NCBI RefSeq assembly: GCF_004310665.1
Contig: NZ_SIXF01000005.1
Span: forward strand, 186,001 to 250,000
Length of the DNA stretch: 64,000 bases
Reading direction: 5' to 3'
DNA from: Pedobacter kyonggii
GTDB lineage: Bacteria > Bacteroidota > Bacteroidia > Sphingobacteriales > Sphingobacteriaceae
Of the stretch, positions 42,881 through 51,495 are shown one piece after another (position 1 is the stretch's first letter; each line of letters begins with the position of its first letter). The notes below the pieces were generated by a model, which was given only the letters and a program-made list of their open reading frames with translations, was not told where the DNA came from and did not search any database. The position numbers and the translations under genes were made by a program.

Positions 42881-43990
42881 TTATTGAAACTTTGCTTGTT
42901 TTGAAAGATGCTTGCGTCGCTTAATTTCATCCAGCATCATTTGCCAGTCGTTCCGCTTACCGTTTACTTTTTTTAATAGCTCGATTTGTGATGGATCGAA
43001 ATAAACCGCTAGTTTTAATACTGGTAATGCCAAATCCGGTTTAAACATCGTTCCGGCTGCAAATCCCGGTTCATTATTTTTTGCCCGGTCGCGGTCGAAT
43101 TTAACGGTTGTATTTACATATTCTTCATGCTGTTTTTCCTCTTTGATGTATGGGATTAACCATTCTGCAGATTTTTTGATAGAAGATTCTTTAGATGACT
43201 CGTAGGTGTAAAAATTGGTGCCTTTCGCTCTGTCGATCATAATGGCCAACTTTAGCATAGGTTCCAGGTCGTAAATGTGGTAATGCATGGCATCACGCTC
43301 TTTAAAATCCAAGCTTGTTCCGTCAGCATATAGATTGATATTGATGTGGCTTTTAAGATTTTCAATGGTCCATTTAATAAAATTTTGATTGTTTAAGGTG
43401 TAACCAATTTCGCCAACTATTTTTAGCCGGTGAGCGTTCCAGTTATTAATGGCGGTAGCTCTCCCCGCTTTCATCCGCTTGCTGTTAATTTCTGACCAAG
43501 CCGTTTCAGTAAGCCATTGTTCAATCTGTTTTTTATCAGCTGTTGGGATATCTTTTTTAATCAGGTCGTAGGCTTCAATGGCTTTATCCAGATTGGTATC
43601 GTCAATAGGATTGCCCTTCGGTTTATTGATTTTGGCCCATGCACCAAGAAATTCTACACATTTGTTTAAATATTTTTGATCATCGGTAATCCGGTATTGT
43701 AAGGCCAGTGCAAACATTTTGTTCATATCTGCCAGGGCTAATCTGGTTTTCTCTTTTTTTGGATTTCCCTTTAATAATCCTTCAGTTCTGATGGTATCAA
43801 TTGGATTCGGGTTTTCGTTTAAATAATTTAATGCCGATTTTTCAAAGCCCAGGTATAGTTTTTTGGTTTCCCCATCATTTTTGATCTGAGTTTTCAACTT
43901 TTTAATTTCACTGGCATTTAAACTTACAATTTGCGAAAACGAAGAAAAAGATAATAAAGCAAGAGCGATTGTAACGACAAACTTTCTCAT
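42881..43990 (-). CDS. Alginate-lyase-like (PF05426) secreted protein
   Basis: Signal peptide MRKFVVTIALALLSFSSFSQ, then an all-helical barrel. The conserved segments NNWNAH (182-187) and 'FKERDAMHYHIYDLEPM' (229-245) correspond to the catalytic Asn/His and Tyr regions of alginate-lyase-fold enzymes. The protein should cleave a uronic-acid-containing polymer in the periplasm; true alginate specificity cannot be decided. No SusCD pair or other lyase lies beside it, so it is not in a classic utilisation locus. Confidence 0.85.
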   Translation of the reverse strand: MRKFVVTIALALLSFSSFSQIVSLNASEIKKLKTQIKNDGETKKLYLGFEKSALNYLNENPNPIDTIRTEGLLKGNPKKEKTRLALADMNKMFALALQYRITDDQKYLNKCVEFLGAWAKINKPKGNPIDDTNLDKAIEAYDLIKKDIPTADKKQIEQWLTETAWSEINSKRMKAGRATAINNWNAHRLKIVGEIGYTLNNQNFIKWTIENLKSHININLYADGTSLDFKERDAMHYHIYDLEPMLKLAIMIDRAKGTNFYTYESSKESSIKKSAEWLIPYIKEEKQHEEYVNTTVKFDRDRAKNNEPGFAAGTMFKPDLALPVLKLAVYFDPSQIELLKKVNGKRNDWQMMLDEIKRRKHLSKQAKFQ

Positions 43991-44083
43991 AATAAATAGG
44001 TTGAATTTTTATTCTTTGATACAAATCTAATTTTTTATTCAGCATGCATTTAATTTATTACTTTTTTATACCGCCCAATTTTT

Positions 44084-44091
44084 TATTTTTG
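44084..44091 (+). promoter_or_regulatory. Putative -7 element of the YfhO-like gene
   Basis: TATTTTTG is an exact TAnnTTTG, 29 bases before the start codon; the upstream region is T-rich and the -33 element is unclear. Confidence 0.4.
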
Positions 44092-44119
44092 ACGTTCGTT
44101 TAAACTTAAACAAACCTTA

Positions 44120-46615
44120 ATGAATAACTGGTTTAATAAAAATGGCGTACACCTGGCCATTATTGCATTTTTTGTAGTCATCACTTTTGCCTACTTCAGT
44201 CCTGTTTTGCAGGGTAAAGCGCCACAACAGGGCGATGTTTTGCAGGCTAAAGCCATGCAGAAAGAAATTATGGATATTAAGGCGAAAGATGGTAAAGGCC
44301 CACTTTGGACCAACCAGATGTTCGGTGGTATGCCAGCTTACCAAATTTGGGTACAGTATCCCCTCAATATTACAACCTATGGTATCGATGTAATTAAAGG
44401 TATATTCCCAGATCCTGTAGGAACTGTTTTATTATACCTTTTAGGTGCATATTTATTATTCTGCGTATTGAAAATAAACCCATGGCTTGCTGCAGCGGGT
44501 GCAATTGCTTTTGCATTTACCTCGTATAATTTTATCATTATTGCTGCGGGGCATAGCAATAAGGCCCTGGCCATTGGTTTCTTCGCTCCTATTTTGGCTG
44601 CCATTATTCTCATCCTAAGGGGCAGATATCTGGTAGGAGGCAGTTTGCTGGCGTTGTTCATGGCGCTAGAGATCCGCTCGAACCACATCCAAATGACCTA
44701 TTATTTATTTATAGCGTTGTTTATTCTAGGCTGTATAGAACTGTATCATGCCTTTAAAGCAAAACAGCTTCCGGCATTTGGTAAATCTGTAGCTTATATT
44801 GCTGCAGGTATTTTATTGTCGGTTCTGGTAAATGCAGGTACCCTATGGACAACCTACGAGTATGGCAAAGAAACCATCCGTGGTAAATCTAACTTAACTA
44901 CCGATAAAGCTGAACCTGCAAATGGTTTAGATAAAGAATATGCTTACCAATGGAGCCAGGGTGTTGGAGAGAGTTTCTCTTTCTTAATCCCGAATATTTA
45001 TGGTGGTGCAAGCAGTATTGATGAAATTATCAAACCCGAAAGCAATACCTATAAAGCGGTCGAAAAAAATCTTCAGGGCGTTGATCCTAAGCAGGCCATT
45101 GGTTATGTAGCGCAAAATTTGGGTACTAACCAATATTGGGGCAATAAACCGGGTACTTCCGGTCCGTATTATTTTGGCGCTATTATTTGTTTCTTATTTG
45201 TTTTCGGACTGTTTATTGTAAAACATCGCTGGAAATGGTGGATCTTAGGATCGAGTGTTTTATTGTTGTTCCTCTCTTTCGGACAAAACCTACCTTTTAT
45301 TTCAGACATCTTTTTTGATTACCTTCCTGGTTACAATAAATTCAGGGCTGTTGAATCGATATTGGCAGTTGTAGGTTTATTGGTGCCGTTGTTGGCTATA
45401 TTGGCTATTAAAGAGGCACAAGAAGGAAAATACGATCAAAAATATTTAGTGCAGCGATTAACCTGGTCAGCAGGTATTACTGGTGGTTTTGCTTTAATTA
45501 TTGCCTTGATCCCTACAGCGTTCTTCAGCTTTACGCAGGCCAACCAAGCACAGGTTTTAGATGCTTTAACACAAACTCTGCAGAATAACCGCGGTGCTGC
45601 GATGGAAATTTTAAACGGCATTGTTGCCGACCGTGTGGCTTTAGCACGTGCTGATGCCTTACGTACTTTATTGTTCATTGTCATTGGTTTTGGTATTACC
45701 TGGGCGTTCATTACCAAAAAGATGAATATGCAATTGGCCTTTGGTTTATTGGCGCTGTTTGTGCTGATCGATTTATGGCAGGTAGACCGTAGGTATTTAA
45801 ACAACCAGAATTTTGTAAGCAAATCTGATCTCAACAACCATTACCAGCCAAGAGATGTAGATAATTTTATTTCGGCCGATAAAGATCCAAATTTCAGGGT
45901 TTTCGATATGTCGTTAGGTGATCCATTCAAAAGTGCAGAAACTTCATATTTCCATAAAACGGTTGGTGGTTTCCACTCGGCAAGGTTAAAACGTTTCCAA
46001 GAATTGGTGGATAACCAAATGACCAAAAGCATTAATCAGGATGTATTGGATATGTTAAATACGAAGTACATCATTACACAAGATCCTCAGAACGGATCGT
46101 ATAAAATGCAGCGCAATGCAACGGCTGCGGGTAATGCCTGGTTTGTACAAAGTGTTCAGTTTGCTAAGAATGCTGATGAAGAAATGAAGGCCATTAGCAG
46201 TTTTGATGCTAAAAAAGAAGCCATCGTTGACGAAAGTTTCAAAAATTCGATCGATACCAAACGTTTAGGAACTGGTCAGGAAGGTTTTATTAAATTAACC
46301 AACTATAACCCTGATCATTTAACTTACGAATACTCAACCGCCAAAGATGTAATTGCAGTGTTTTCAGAGATCTATTATAATAAAGGCTGGAAAATGTATA
46401 TCGATGGTGTTGAAAAGCCATACTTCAGGGCTGATTATGTTTTACGTGCGGCGCAGTTAGAAGCAGGCAACCATAAACTTGAGTTTATTTTCCACCCAAC
46501 ATCGTATTATACTGGAGAGAAGATTTCTTTAGCTGGATCGATCTTATTGGTGGCCGGATTAGGTTTCGGATTTTATTCAGAAGAAAAGAAGAAAAAGAAA
46601 GCAGTTAAAGCTTAA
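44120..46615 (+). CDS. YfhO-like multi-pass membrane protein
   Basis: An 831-residue protein with about 12-13 membrane helices in the first 570 residues, including the GT-C-like motif region near 'FGGMPAYQIW' and 'PDPVGTVLLYLLGAYLLF', then a soluble C-terminal domain (about 590-790) and a final helix. It matches the YfhO family, which includes lipid-linked sugar transferases for glycosylating envelope polymers. Its substrate here is unknown. It ends in a strong terminator and is monocistronic. Confidence 0.85.
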   Translation: MNNWFNKNGVHLAIIAFFVVITFAYFSPVLQGKAPQQGDVLQAKAMQKEIMDIKAKDGKGPLWTNQMFGGMPAYQIWVQYPLNITTYGIDVIKGIFPDPVGTVLLYLLGAYLLFCVLKINPWLAAAGAIAFAFTSYNFIIIAAGHSNKALAIGFFAPILAAIILILRGRYLVGGSLLALFMALEIRSNHIQMTYYLFIALFILGCIELYHAFKAKQLPAFGKSVAYIAAGILLSVLVNAGTLWTTYEYGKETIRGKSNLTTDKAEPANGLDKEYAYQWSQGVGESFSFLIPNIYGGASSIDEIIKPESNTYKAVEKNLQGVDPKQAIGYVAQNLGTNQYWGNKPGTSGPYYFGAIICFLFVFGLFIVKHRWKWWILGSSVLLLFLSFGQNLPFISDIFFDYLPGYNKFRAVESILAVVGLLVPLLAILAIKEAQEGKYDQKYLVQRLTWSAGITGGFALIIALIPTAFFSFTQANQAQVLDALTQTLQNNRGAAMEILNGIVADRVALARADALRTLLFIVIGFGITWAFITKKMNMQLAFGLLALFVLIDLWQVDRRYLNNQNFVSKSDLNNHYQPRDVDNFISADKDPNFRVFDMSLGDPFKSAETSYFHKTVGGFHSARLKRFQELVDNQMTKSINQDVLDMLNTKYIITQDPQNGSYKMQRNATAAGNAWFVQSVQFAKNADEEMKAISSFDAKKEAIVDESFKNSIDTKRLGTGQEGFIKLTNYNPDHLTYEYSTAKDVIAVFSEIYYNKGWKMYIDGVEKPYFRADYVLRAAQLEAGNHKLEFIFHPTSYYTGEKISLAGSILLVAGLGFGFYSEEKKKKKAVKA

Positions 46616-46638
46616 TATTTTCTTTAAATAGATTTACG

Positions 46639-46670
46639 CCCCGCAAGATTTTGATTTTGCGGGGTTTTTT
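46639..46670 (+). terminator. Terminator after the YfhO-like gene
   Basis: 8-base GC-rich arms (CCCCGCAA, TTGCGGGG), a 10-base loop and six Ts. Confidence 0.9.
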
Positions 46671-46734
46671 GCAGCCAAAATTTTTTTTTGTAATGATTTC
46701 TTGCCACAGAAACACAGAATATCCCCCTCGGTTT

Positions 46735-46760
46735 GTCATCCTGAGCGTAGTCGAAGGATC
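46735..46760 (+). repeat. Dispersed GTCATCCTGAGCGTAGTCGA repeat
   Basis: The same word with one change recurs at 49077, and in reverse complement at 49416. Confidence 0.6.
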
Positions 46761-46952
46761 TTTTAACGAGGTAAAATGGATGATGGAAAGGGCTAGTTCA
46801 AAGTCCTTAAGTCAATTAACCGATTCTGCAATTAACCAGTTAACCAATTTATACAATTAACCAAACTAATGAACTATTGAACTAAACAAAACTTCGAATG
46901 TCATTTTAACAATCTTTATCAAATAGAATAATAATTTAACAATGTCGTAACA

Positions 46953-46981
46953 TTTGTTTGATATACAGAGTCTTACCTTTG
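46953..46981 (+). promoter_or_regulatory. Putative promoter of a small ORF
   Basis: TTTG at 46953 and TAccTTTG at 46974-46981, 17 bases apart, just before the 31-codon ORF at 47000. Confidence 0.45.
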
Positions 46982-46999
46982 TAATGTAAATCAGATGAT

Positions 47000-47095
47000 A
47001 TGTTAGAATCATTCTTTGCCGTATGCTTATTAATTGTTGTACTTTATTTCTTTAGCCCCTTTGAGGTAAAACTCGATGAGGAAGAGGAGTGGTAA
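47000..47095 (+). CDS. 31-residue single-helix membrane peptide
   Basis: ATG at 47000, TAA at 47093-47095. The product is MLESFFAV, a hydrophobic core (CLLIVVLYFF), then SPFEVKLDEEEEW, an acidic cytoplasmic or external tail. A good Bacteroidota promoter ends 19 bases upstream, which supports expression. It precedes the LpxH-like gene by 71 bases on the same strand. Too short for family assignment. Confidence 0.4.
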   Translation: MLESFFAVCLLIVVLYFFSPFEVKLDEEEEW

Positions 47096-47166
47096 CACAA
47101 CTAATTTATCTCTGAACTGCTTTAATCGAGCGGTAACAAGACCCTTCCCCCCTAAATTTCCCGTTT

Positions 47167-48021
47167 ATGGATAAAAGAAATGTCGATGTAGTCGTAATAT
47201 CCGATGTACATTTAGGCACCTATGGTTGCCACGCGAAAGAACTTCTAAAATATCTTAAGAGCATAAAGCCCAAAACGTTGATTTTAAACGGCGATATCAT
47301 CGATATCTGGCAGTTTAGTAAAAGTTATTGGCCCGAATCGCATATGAAAGTAATCCGTAAACTGATGAAATTCGTATCAGAGGGTGTTCAGGTCCACTAT
47401 CTGACAGGAAATCATGATGAGATGCTCCGCAAATTCGACGGCATGGAAATGGGCACTTTCCATCTCCAGAATAAATTAATTTTAGAGCTGGACGGTAAAA
47501 AGGCATGGTTCTTTCATGGCGATGTTTTTGATGTAACCATGCAGCACTCTAAATGGCTGGCCAAACTTGGTGCGGTTGGCTACGATACGCTAATCCTCAT
47601 CAATAGTTTTGTAAACTGGGTACTTACAGCATTTGGGCGGGAGAAGATGAGCTTTTCGAAAAAAATAAAAGCAAAGTTTAAAGATGCCGTTAAGTTCATC
47701 AATAGTTTTGAGCAAACTGCGGCAGAACTAGCCATCGAAAAAGGATATCAATATGTAGTTTGTGGTCATATCCACCAGGCTGAGCAACGCGAAATCGCCA
47801 CAGAAGATGGAAAAGTGCTTTACCTGAACAGTGGAGATTGGGTAGAAAGTTTAACCGCTTTAGAGTATGAAAATAAAAACTGGACGGTCTTTAAATATGA
47901 GTACCAACATTTTACGAAAGACGAATTGGATGAAGGAATCCTTTCTGATGCCGAGGATTTAAAAAGTAAACTGGACATAAATATTCTTTTACAGAATATA
48001 AAATACGAAATTGCCCAATAA
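47167..48021 (+). CDS. UDP-2,3-diacylglucosamine hydrolase-like metallophosphoesterase (LpxH-like)
   Basis: A 284-residue calcineurin-like phosphoesterase with all metal-binding motifs: DVHLG (D13, H15), GDIID (D43), GNHD (N82, H83), HGD (H117) and GHIH (H201, H203), plus the helical insert (about 140-185) typical of LpxH-related proteins. LpxH removes UMP from UDP-diacylglucosamine in lipid A synthesis. Bacteroidota carry more than one such paralogue, so the substrate is probable, not certain. The next gene, a glycosyltransferase, starts 20 bases later. Confidence 0.85.
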   Translation: MDKRNVDVVVISDVHLGTYGCHAKELLKYLKSIKPKTLILNGDIIDIWQFSKSYWPESHMKVIRKLMKFVSEGVQVHYLTGNHDEMLRKFDGMEMGTFHLQNKLILELDGKKAWFFHGDVFDVTMQHSKWLAKLGAVGYDTLILINSFVNWVLTAFGREKMSFSKKIKAKFKDAVKFINSFEQTAAELAIEKGYQYVVCGHIHQAEQREIATEDGKVLYLNSGDWVESLTALEYENKNWTVFKYEYQHFTKDELDEGILSDAEDLKSKLDINILLQNIKYEIAQ

Positions 48022-48041
48022 TTTTAGATATTCGGGCATAA

Positions 48042-49031
48042 ATGAAGATACTTTACGCAATACAGGGAACTGGTAACGGTCATATCAGTAGGGCGAGGGA
48101 AATTATTCCTTTGCTACAAAAATATGGCGAATTGGATATTTTAGTAAGTGGAACACAGGCCGATGTGAAACTCAGTCAGCCGGTAAAATACCAGTTGCAT
48201 GGTTTCAGCTTTATTTTTGGGAAAAAAGGCGGTGTAGACCATTTTAAAACATGGCTGAACATGAATCTTTTCCGATTTAGAAAAGATATGAAGCAGTTGC
48301 CACTGAAAGAGTACAACCTTATCGTTAACGATTTTGAACCTGTAAGTGCCTGGGCCTGTAAACTACAGGGCATAGAATGTGTATCATTGAGCCATCAGGC
48401 TGCATTTAAATCTAAAAAAGTACCCCGTCCAAGAACTTTAGATTGGGGAAAGCTTATTTTGAGCCGTTATGCGCCTACCAAATACCATATTGGCTTTCAT
48501 TTCGACCGTTACGATACTTTTATCCATACCCCGGTAATCAGGGCAGAGATCCGGAATCTGAAAAGTGAAAATTTAGGACATTATACGGCATATCTTCCAG
48601 CTATTGACGATAAACGTTTGGTAAAGCTTTTTACACAGCTCCCTGAAGTTACCTGGCAGGTTTTTTCTAAACACAGTAAAGTTGCCTACCGGGAAGGGAA
48701 TGTTTTTGTAGAGCCGGTTAACAACGAAAAATTTAATAAAAGCCTGGCCACCTGCGAAGGTTTGTTTACCGGTGGTGGTTTTGAAGGACCAGCAGAAGCA
48801 CTTTATTTAAAGAAAAAACTGCTGGTAGCACCTATGCGTTTCCAGTTTGAACAACAGTGTAATGCTTATGCTTTAAAACAGTTCGGTTTACCTGTAATTT
48901 GGGGAAGTACCAGAAACTGGTTGCCTATTATCAAAAACTGGGTAGAAAATCCGCAACAGCATGAGTTTAATTTCCCGGATGAAACGGCCCGGATCATTGA
49001 TGATATGGTGAAGAAATATGCGAGGGTTTAG
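48042..49031 (+). CDS. Glycosyltransferase (GT28/MJ1255-like)
   Basis: A 329-residue GT-B-fold protein: N-terminal 'ILYAIQGTGNGHISRAREI' (donor/acceptor loop as in MurG-like enzymes) and C-terminal 'GLFTGGGFEGPAEALYLKKKLLVAPM' (nucleotide-sugar-binding). No membrane helix. It is cotranscribed with the LpxH-like hydrolase, which suggests a lipid-linked sugar product such as a glycolipid. The exact sugar is unknown. Confidence 0.87.
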   Translation: MKILYAIQGTGNGHISRAREIIPLLQKYGELDILVSGTQADVKLSQPVKYQLHGFSFIFGKKGGVDHFKTWLNMNLFRFRKDMKQLPLKEYNLIVNDFEPVSAWACKLQGIECVSLSHQAAFKSKKVPRPRTLDWGKLILSRYAPTKYHIGFHFDRYDTFIHTPVIRAEIRNLKSENLGHYTAYLPAIDDKRLVKLFTQLPEVTWQVFSKHSKVAYREGNVFVEPVNNEKFNKSLATCEGLFTGGGFEGPAEALYLKKKLLVAPMRFQFEQQCNAYALKQFGLPVIWGSTRNWLPIIKNWVENPQQHEFNFPDETARIIDDMVKKYARV

Positions 49032-49076
49032 TCCTGAGTCTTCAGTCCTGAGTTCAAAGTCAATTTGCTCTCGATT

Positions 49077-49102
49077 GTCATCTTGAGCGTAGTCGAAGGA
49101 TC
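49077..49102 (+). repeat. Dispersed GTCATCTTGAGCGTAGTCGA repeat
   Basis: Differs by one base from the copy at 46735. Confidence 0.6.
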
Positions 49103-49415
49103 TCAATGATGAATTAAGTTACTTAGTGATTTGGAAATGAATGTCGGTAGCTTTTGGCTTGTACAGGCCCGTTATTCGCTATAGCCCGATAAAGGATCGG
49201 GGCTGTCGCTACTCCCGGGTTTATTTAACGCAAAGCAGCGCTTTTGGGGATGGTTAGCTATACATCGCGTATTTGTACCTTCCGCTGCTACCTATTCACT
49301 TTGGTCTTAGGCTTATTCTAATCCGTGGCACAATACTGATCGGAACCGATACAAACAGGAACCTGCTTTTCTAAAAATAACAGAACTCACTTTTCTGCTT
49401 TTCATTAGCCAAACG

Positions 49416-49440
49416 GTCTTCGACTCCGCTCAGACTGACA
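49416..49440 (-). repeat. Reverse copy of the dispersed repeat
   Basis: Reverse complement reads TGTCAGTCTGAGCGGAGTCG, a close match to the copies at 46735 and 49077. Confidence 0.55.
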
Positions 49441-49623
49441 GATTTATGGATGTCTTTCAATAAGATAAATAACATAAATCCTCCCTTTAGTCTTTAAGCT
49501 TTGGTTTTCTACTCTTGTCCTTCCGCTCAACGCTTATCGCCCTCCGCTTTGGTCTTTAAGCTTAAGTCTTTCTTCTGCTACTATTAAATTATTTTCTTTA
49601 CTTTGCCTACTCTTTAAAAAGGC

Positions 49624-50604
49624 ATGATTAATCAGTTTAGAAAGCTAAATCCAATTAACCTCGTATTCTTGCTGGCGTACACATTTTTTTTGCGTATTGC
49701 CATTTTTCATGAAACGCACGATAAGCTGAACTTTGATTTTTTGGAGCCCTTTGCCCGATTATTGATCAATATAGATTTGGATGATGCCTTTACACCATAC
49801 ACCAATATTTTTATCGCAGCACTATTGGTTTATATACAGGCGTTAATTTTCAACCGGGTTGTAAACAACCATAATTTGCTGGCCAAACCCAGTTTCCTTC
49901 CGGGGCTGATGTTTATTACAGGAACAAGTCTGTTTATGCCTTTTATGATACTAAGCCCGGCGTTATTGTGCAACTTTCTGCTGATCTGGATTATAGATAA
50001 ATTTTTAAAACTAGGTAAAAGTGCCAACACTATAACCACTGTTTTCGATATCGGGATGATTATTGGGGTTGGAACATTGATCTACTTTCCGTTTATGACC
50101 ATGTTGCTGATGATCTTTTTAGCGCTGTTGCTTTTTAGGTCGTTTAACTGGCGCGAATGGGTAGCTGGCTTGATTGGTTTTATTACAGTTTTCTTTTTTC
50201 TGGCAGTATTTTATTATTGGAAAGATAATTTAAGTTCGTTTTATCAGATATGGCAACCATTAGGCAATAAGTTTCCTTCGGTTTTTAAAATCAACTATAA
50301 CGATTACCTGGTGCTGATCCCGGTAACAGTAATTATCATACTGGCATCACTACAGCTCCGGGAAAATTTCTTCAGGAGTTTTATCAGTACACGGAAAAGT
50401 TTTCAGCTGTTGTTTTTCATGTTTATTGTTTCTGCAGCTAGTTTTTACCTCAAACCCGATTTCAGGACCTGGCATTTTTTGCTTTGTGTACCGCCAGGAT
50501 CGGTACTGTTGGCATACTATTTTAGCAATGCCAAAAAACGTTGGTTTTACGAAACATTGTTCGTTTTATTTGTGCTTTCGATACAGTATTTTCTGTTTGT
50601 TTAA
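49624..50604 (+). CDS. DUF6427 family integral membrane protein
   Basis: A 326-residue protein with about 10 membrane helices and short loops; 'INQFRKLNPINLVFLLAYTFFLR' at the start and 'FFRSFISTRKSFQLLFFMFIVS' in pattern later fit the Bacteroidota DUF6427 family. No motif suggests a substrate. In relatives the family often sits near envelope or cofactor genes; here coaX follows after 155 bases. Confidence 0.8.
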   Translation: MINQFRKLNPINLVFLLAYTFFLRIAIFHETHDKLNFDFLEPFARLLINIDLDDAFTPYTNIFIAALLVYIQALIFNRVVNNHNLLAKPSFLPGLMFITGTSLFMPFMILSPALLCNFLLIWIIDKFLKLGKSANTITTVFDIGMIIGVGTLIYFPFMTMLLMIFLALLLFRSFNWREWVAGLIGFITVFFFLAVFYYWKDNLSSFYQIWQPLGNKFPSVFKINYNDYLVLIPVTVIIILASLQLRENFFRSFISTRKSFQLLFFMFIVSAASFYLKPDFRTWHFLLCVPPGSVLLAYYFSNAKKRWFYETLFVLFVLSIQYFLFV

Positions 50605-50647
50605 CCTTTTTTAACAAATAACTAGAGCGAAACTTGACAAAGATTAA

Positions 50648-50655
50648 TAGCTTTG
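50648..50655 (+). promoter_or_regulatory. Putative -7 element upstream of coaX
   Basis: TAGCTTTG fits TAnnTTTG; it would give a leader of about 100 bases before coaX at 50760. No -33 element was seen at the usual distance. Confidence 0.35.
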
Positions 50656-50759
50656 TGCATGATTTTAGCATTAAAGCTTTTTTAGTTTTAATCAAGATGG
50701 ATAAAAAATGGGGTCATTGGAATTTCTAAGAACATATTATTTGCAGTGGGAGATTTTAA

Positions 50760-51494
50760 ATGCGTAGGCTAAGCATTGATATTGGAAATTCTGCTGTGAA
50801 GGTTGCGGTTTTTGCAGATAAGGACATTATTCATCATCAGCGTTTCAATAAAATTGGGATACTTGATCTGGCTCAATTGATTGAGAAGTTTTCGCCAGCG
50901 AAATCCATCATCAGTAGTGTTAACCAGGAAGTTGGACCATTAGAAGTATTTTTAAAAAAGCATACCGGGTATATCCGTTTCTCAACCATGTTAACGAACG
51001 GCGTACAAAATAGATATAAAACGCCAGTTACTTTAGGATTAGATAGATGGGCTGCTATTTTGGGTGCAAATGGTTTACATCCAACAAATGCAAGTTTGGT
51101 GGTTGATGCGGGTACCTGTATTACTTACGATGTTTTAACCAGTTCTAAGGAATATTTTGGCGGAAGTATAAGCCCTGGTATTAAAATGCGGTTTAAGGCC
51201 GTGCACGAATTTACTGGCCGTTTGCCTTTGGTGGAGTGGGATGCAAATGAAGCTATTGTGGAAGGTACTGATACCCAATCGGCAATTAAAAACGGCGTTT
51301 TACAAGGAATAATAAACGAAATTGAAGGCTTTATTGCCCTAAATAATAAAAAAGAAAGTGCTCTGAAGGTAATTATAACGGGGGGTGATGCTAATTTTTT
51401 GTATAAACAATTACAAAACAGCATCTTTGCGCCTCAAATTATAAAAGATCCTTACTTAGTATTAAAAGGATTAAATGAAGCTATTGCAGATTAA
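50760..51494 (+). CDS. coaX: Type III pantothenate kinase
   Basis: A 244-residue ASKHA-fold kinase. The phosphate-binding motif 'SIDIGNSAVKVAVF', the 'LGLDRWAAILGA' segment and 'VVDAGTCITYDVL' are all complete. It catalyses ATP-dependent phosphorylation of pantothenate, the first step of coenzyme A synthesis, in the cytoplasm. The ORF ends one base before the ATG of the following outer-membrane gene, so coaX, the barrel and lptC form an operon. Confidence 0.95.
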   Translation: MRRLSIDIGNSAVKVAVFADKDIIHHQRFNKIGILDLAQLIEKFSPAKSIISSVNQEVGPLEVFLKKHTGYIRFSTMLTNGVQNRYKTPVTLGLDRWAAILGANGLHPTNASLVVDAGTCITYDVLTSSKEYFGGSISPGIKMRFKAVHEFTGRLPLVEWDANEAIVEGTDTQSAIKNGVLQGIINEIEGFIALNNKKESALKVIITGGDANFLYKQLQNSIFAPQIIKDPYLVLKGLNEAIAD

Positions 51495-51495
51495 A

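Larger units (their letters stand above)
46671..46999. other. Spacer with repeat copy and short-word tract
   Basis: No gene. It contains a repeat unit GTCATCCTGAGCGTAGTCGA (46735-46760), then a tract of near-repeated words such as TTAACC/AATTAACCA (about 46800-46880), and a promoter just before the 31-residue ORF. A 69-codon frame through the repeat is rejected as coding. Confidence 0.5.
49032..49623. other. 592-base spacer of repeats, no gene
   Basis: Carries a GTCATCTTGAGCGTAGTCGA repeat (49077-49102), a reverse copy (49416-49440), a stem of about 8 base pairs with one bulge around 49183-49204 (AGCCCGAT with ATCGGGGCT), and pyrimidine-rich word tracts built on TCTTTAAGC/CTTTGGTCTTTAAGC (about 49480-49600). 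No coding frame stands out on either strand. Confidence 0.5.

Noticed and set aside
42881-43990. Alginate utilisation locus
   Set aside because: A single lyase-like gene without SusC/SusD, transporter or further lyases; not enough for a locus.
46651-46860. 69-codon plus-strand frame
   Set aside because: It runs through the GTCATCCTGAGC repeat and a word tract, and its product has no protein-like pattern.
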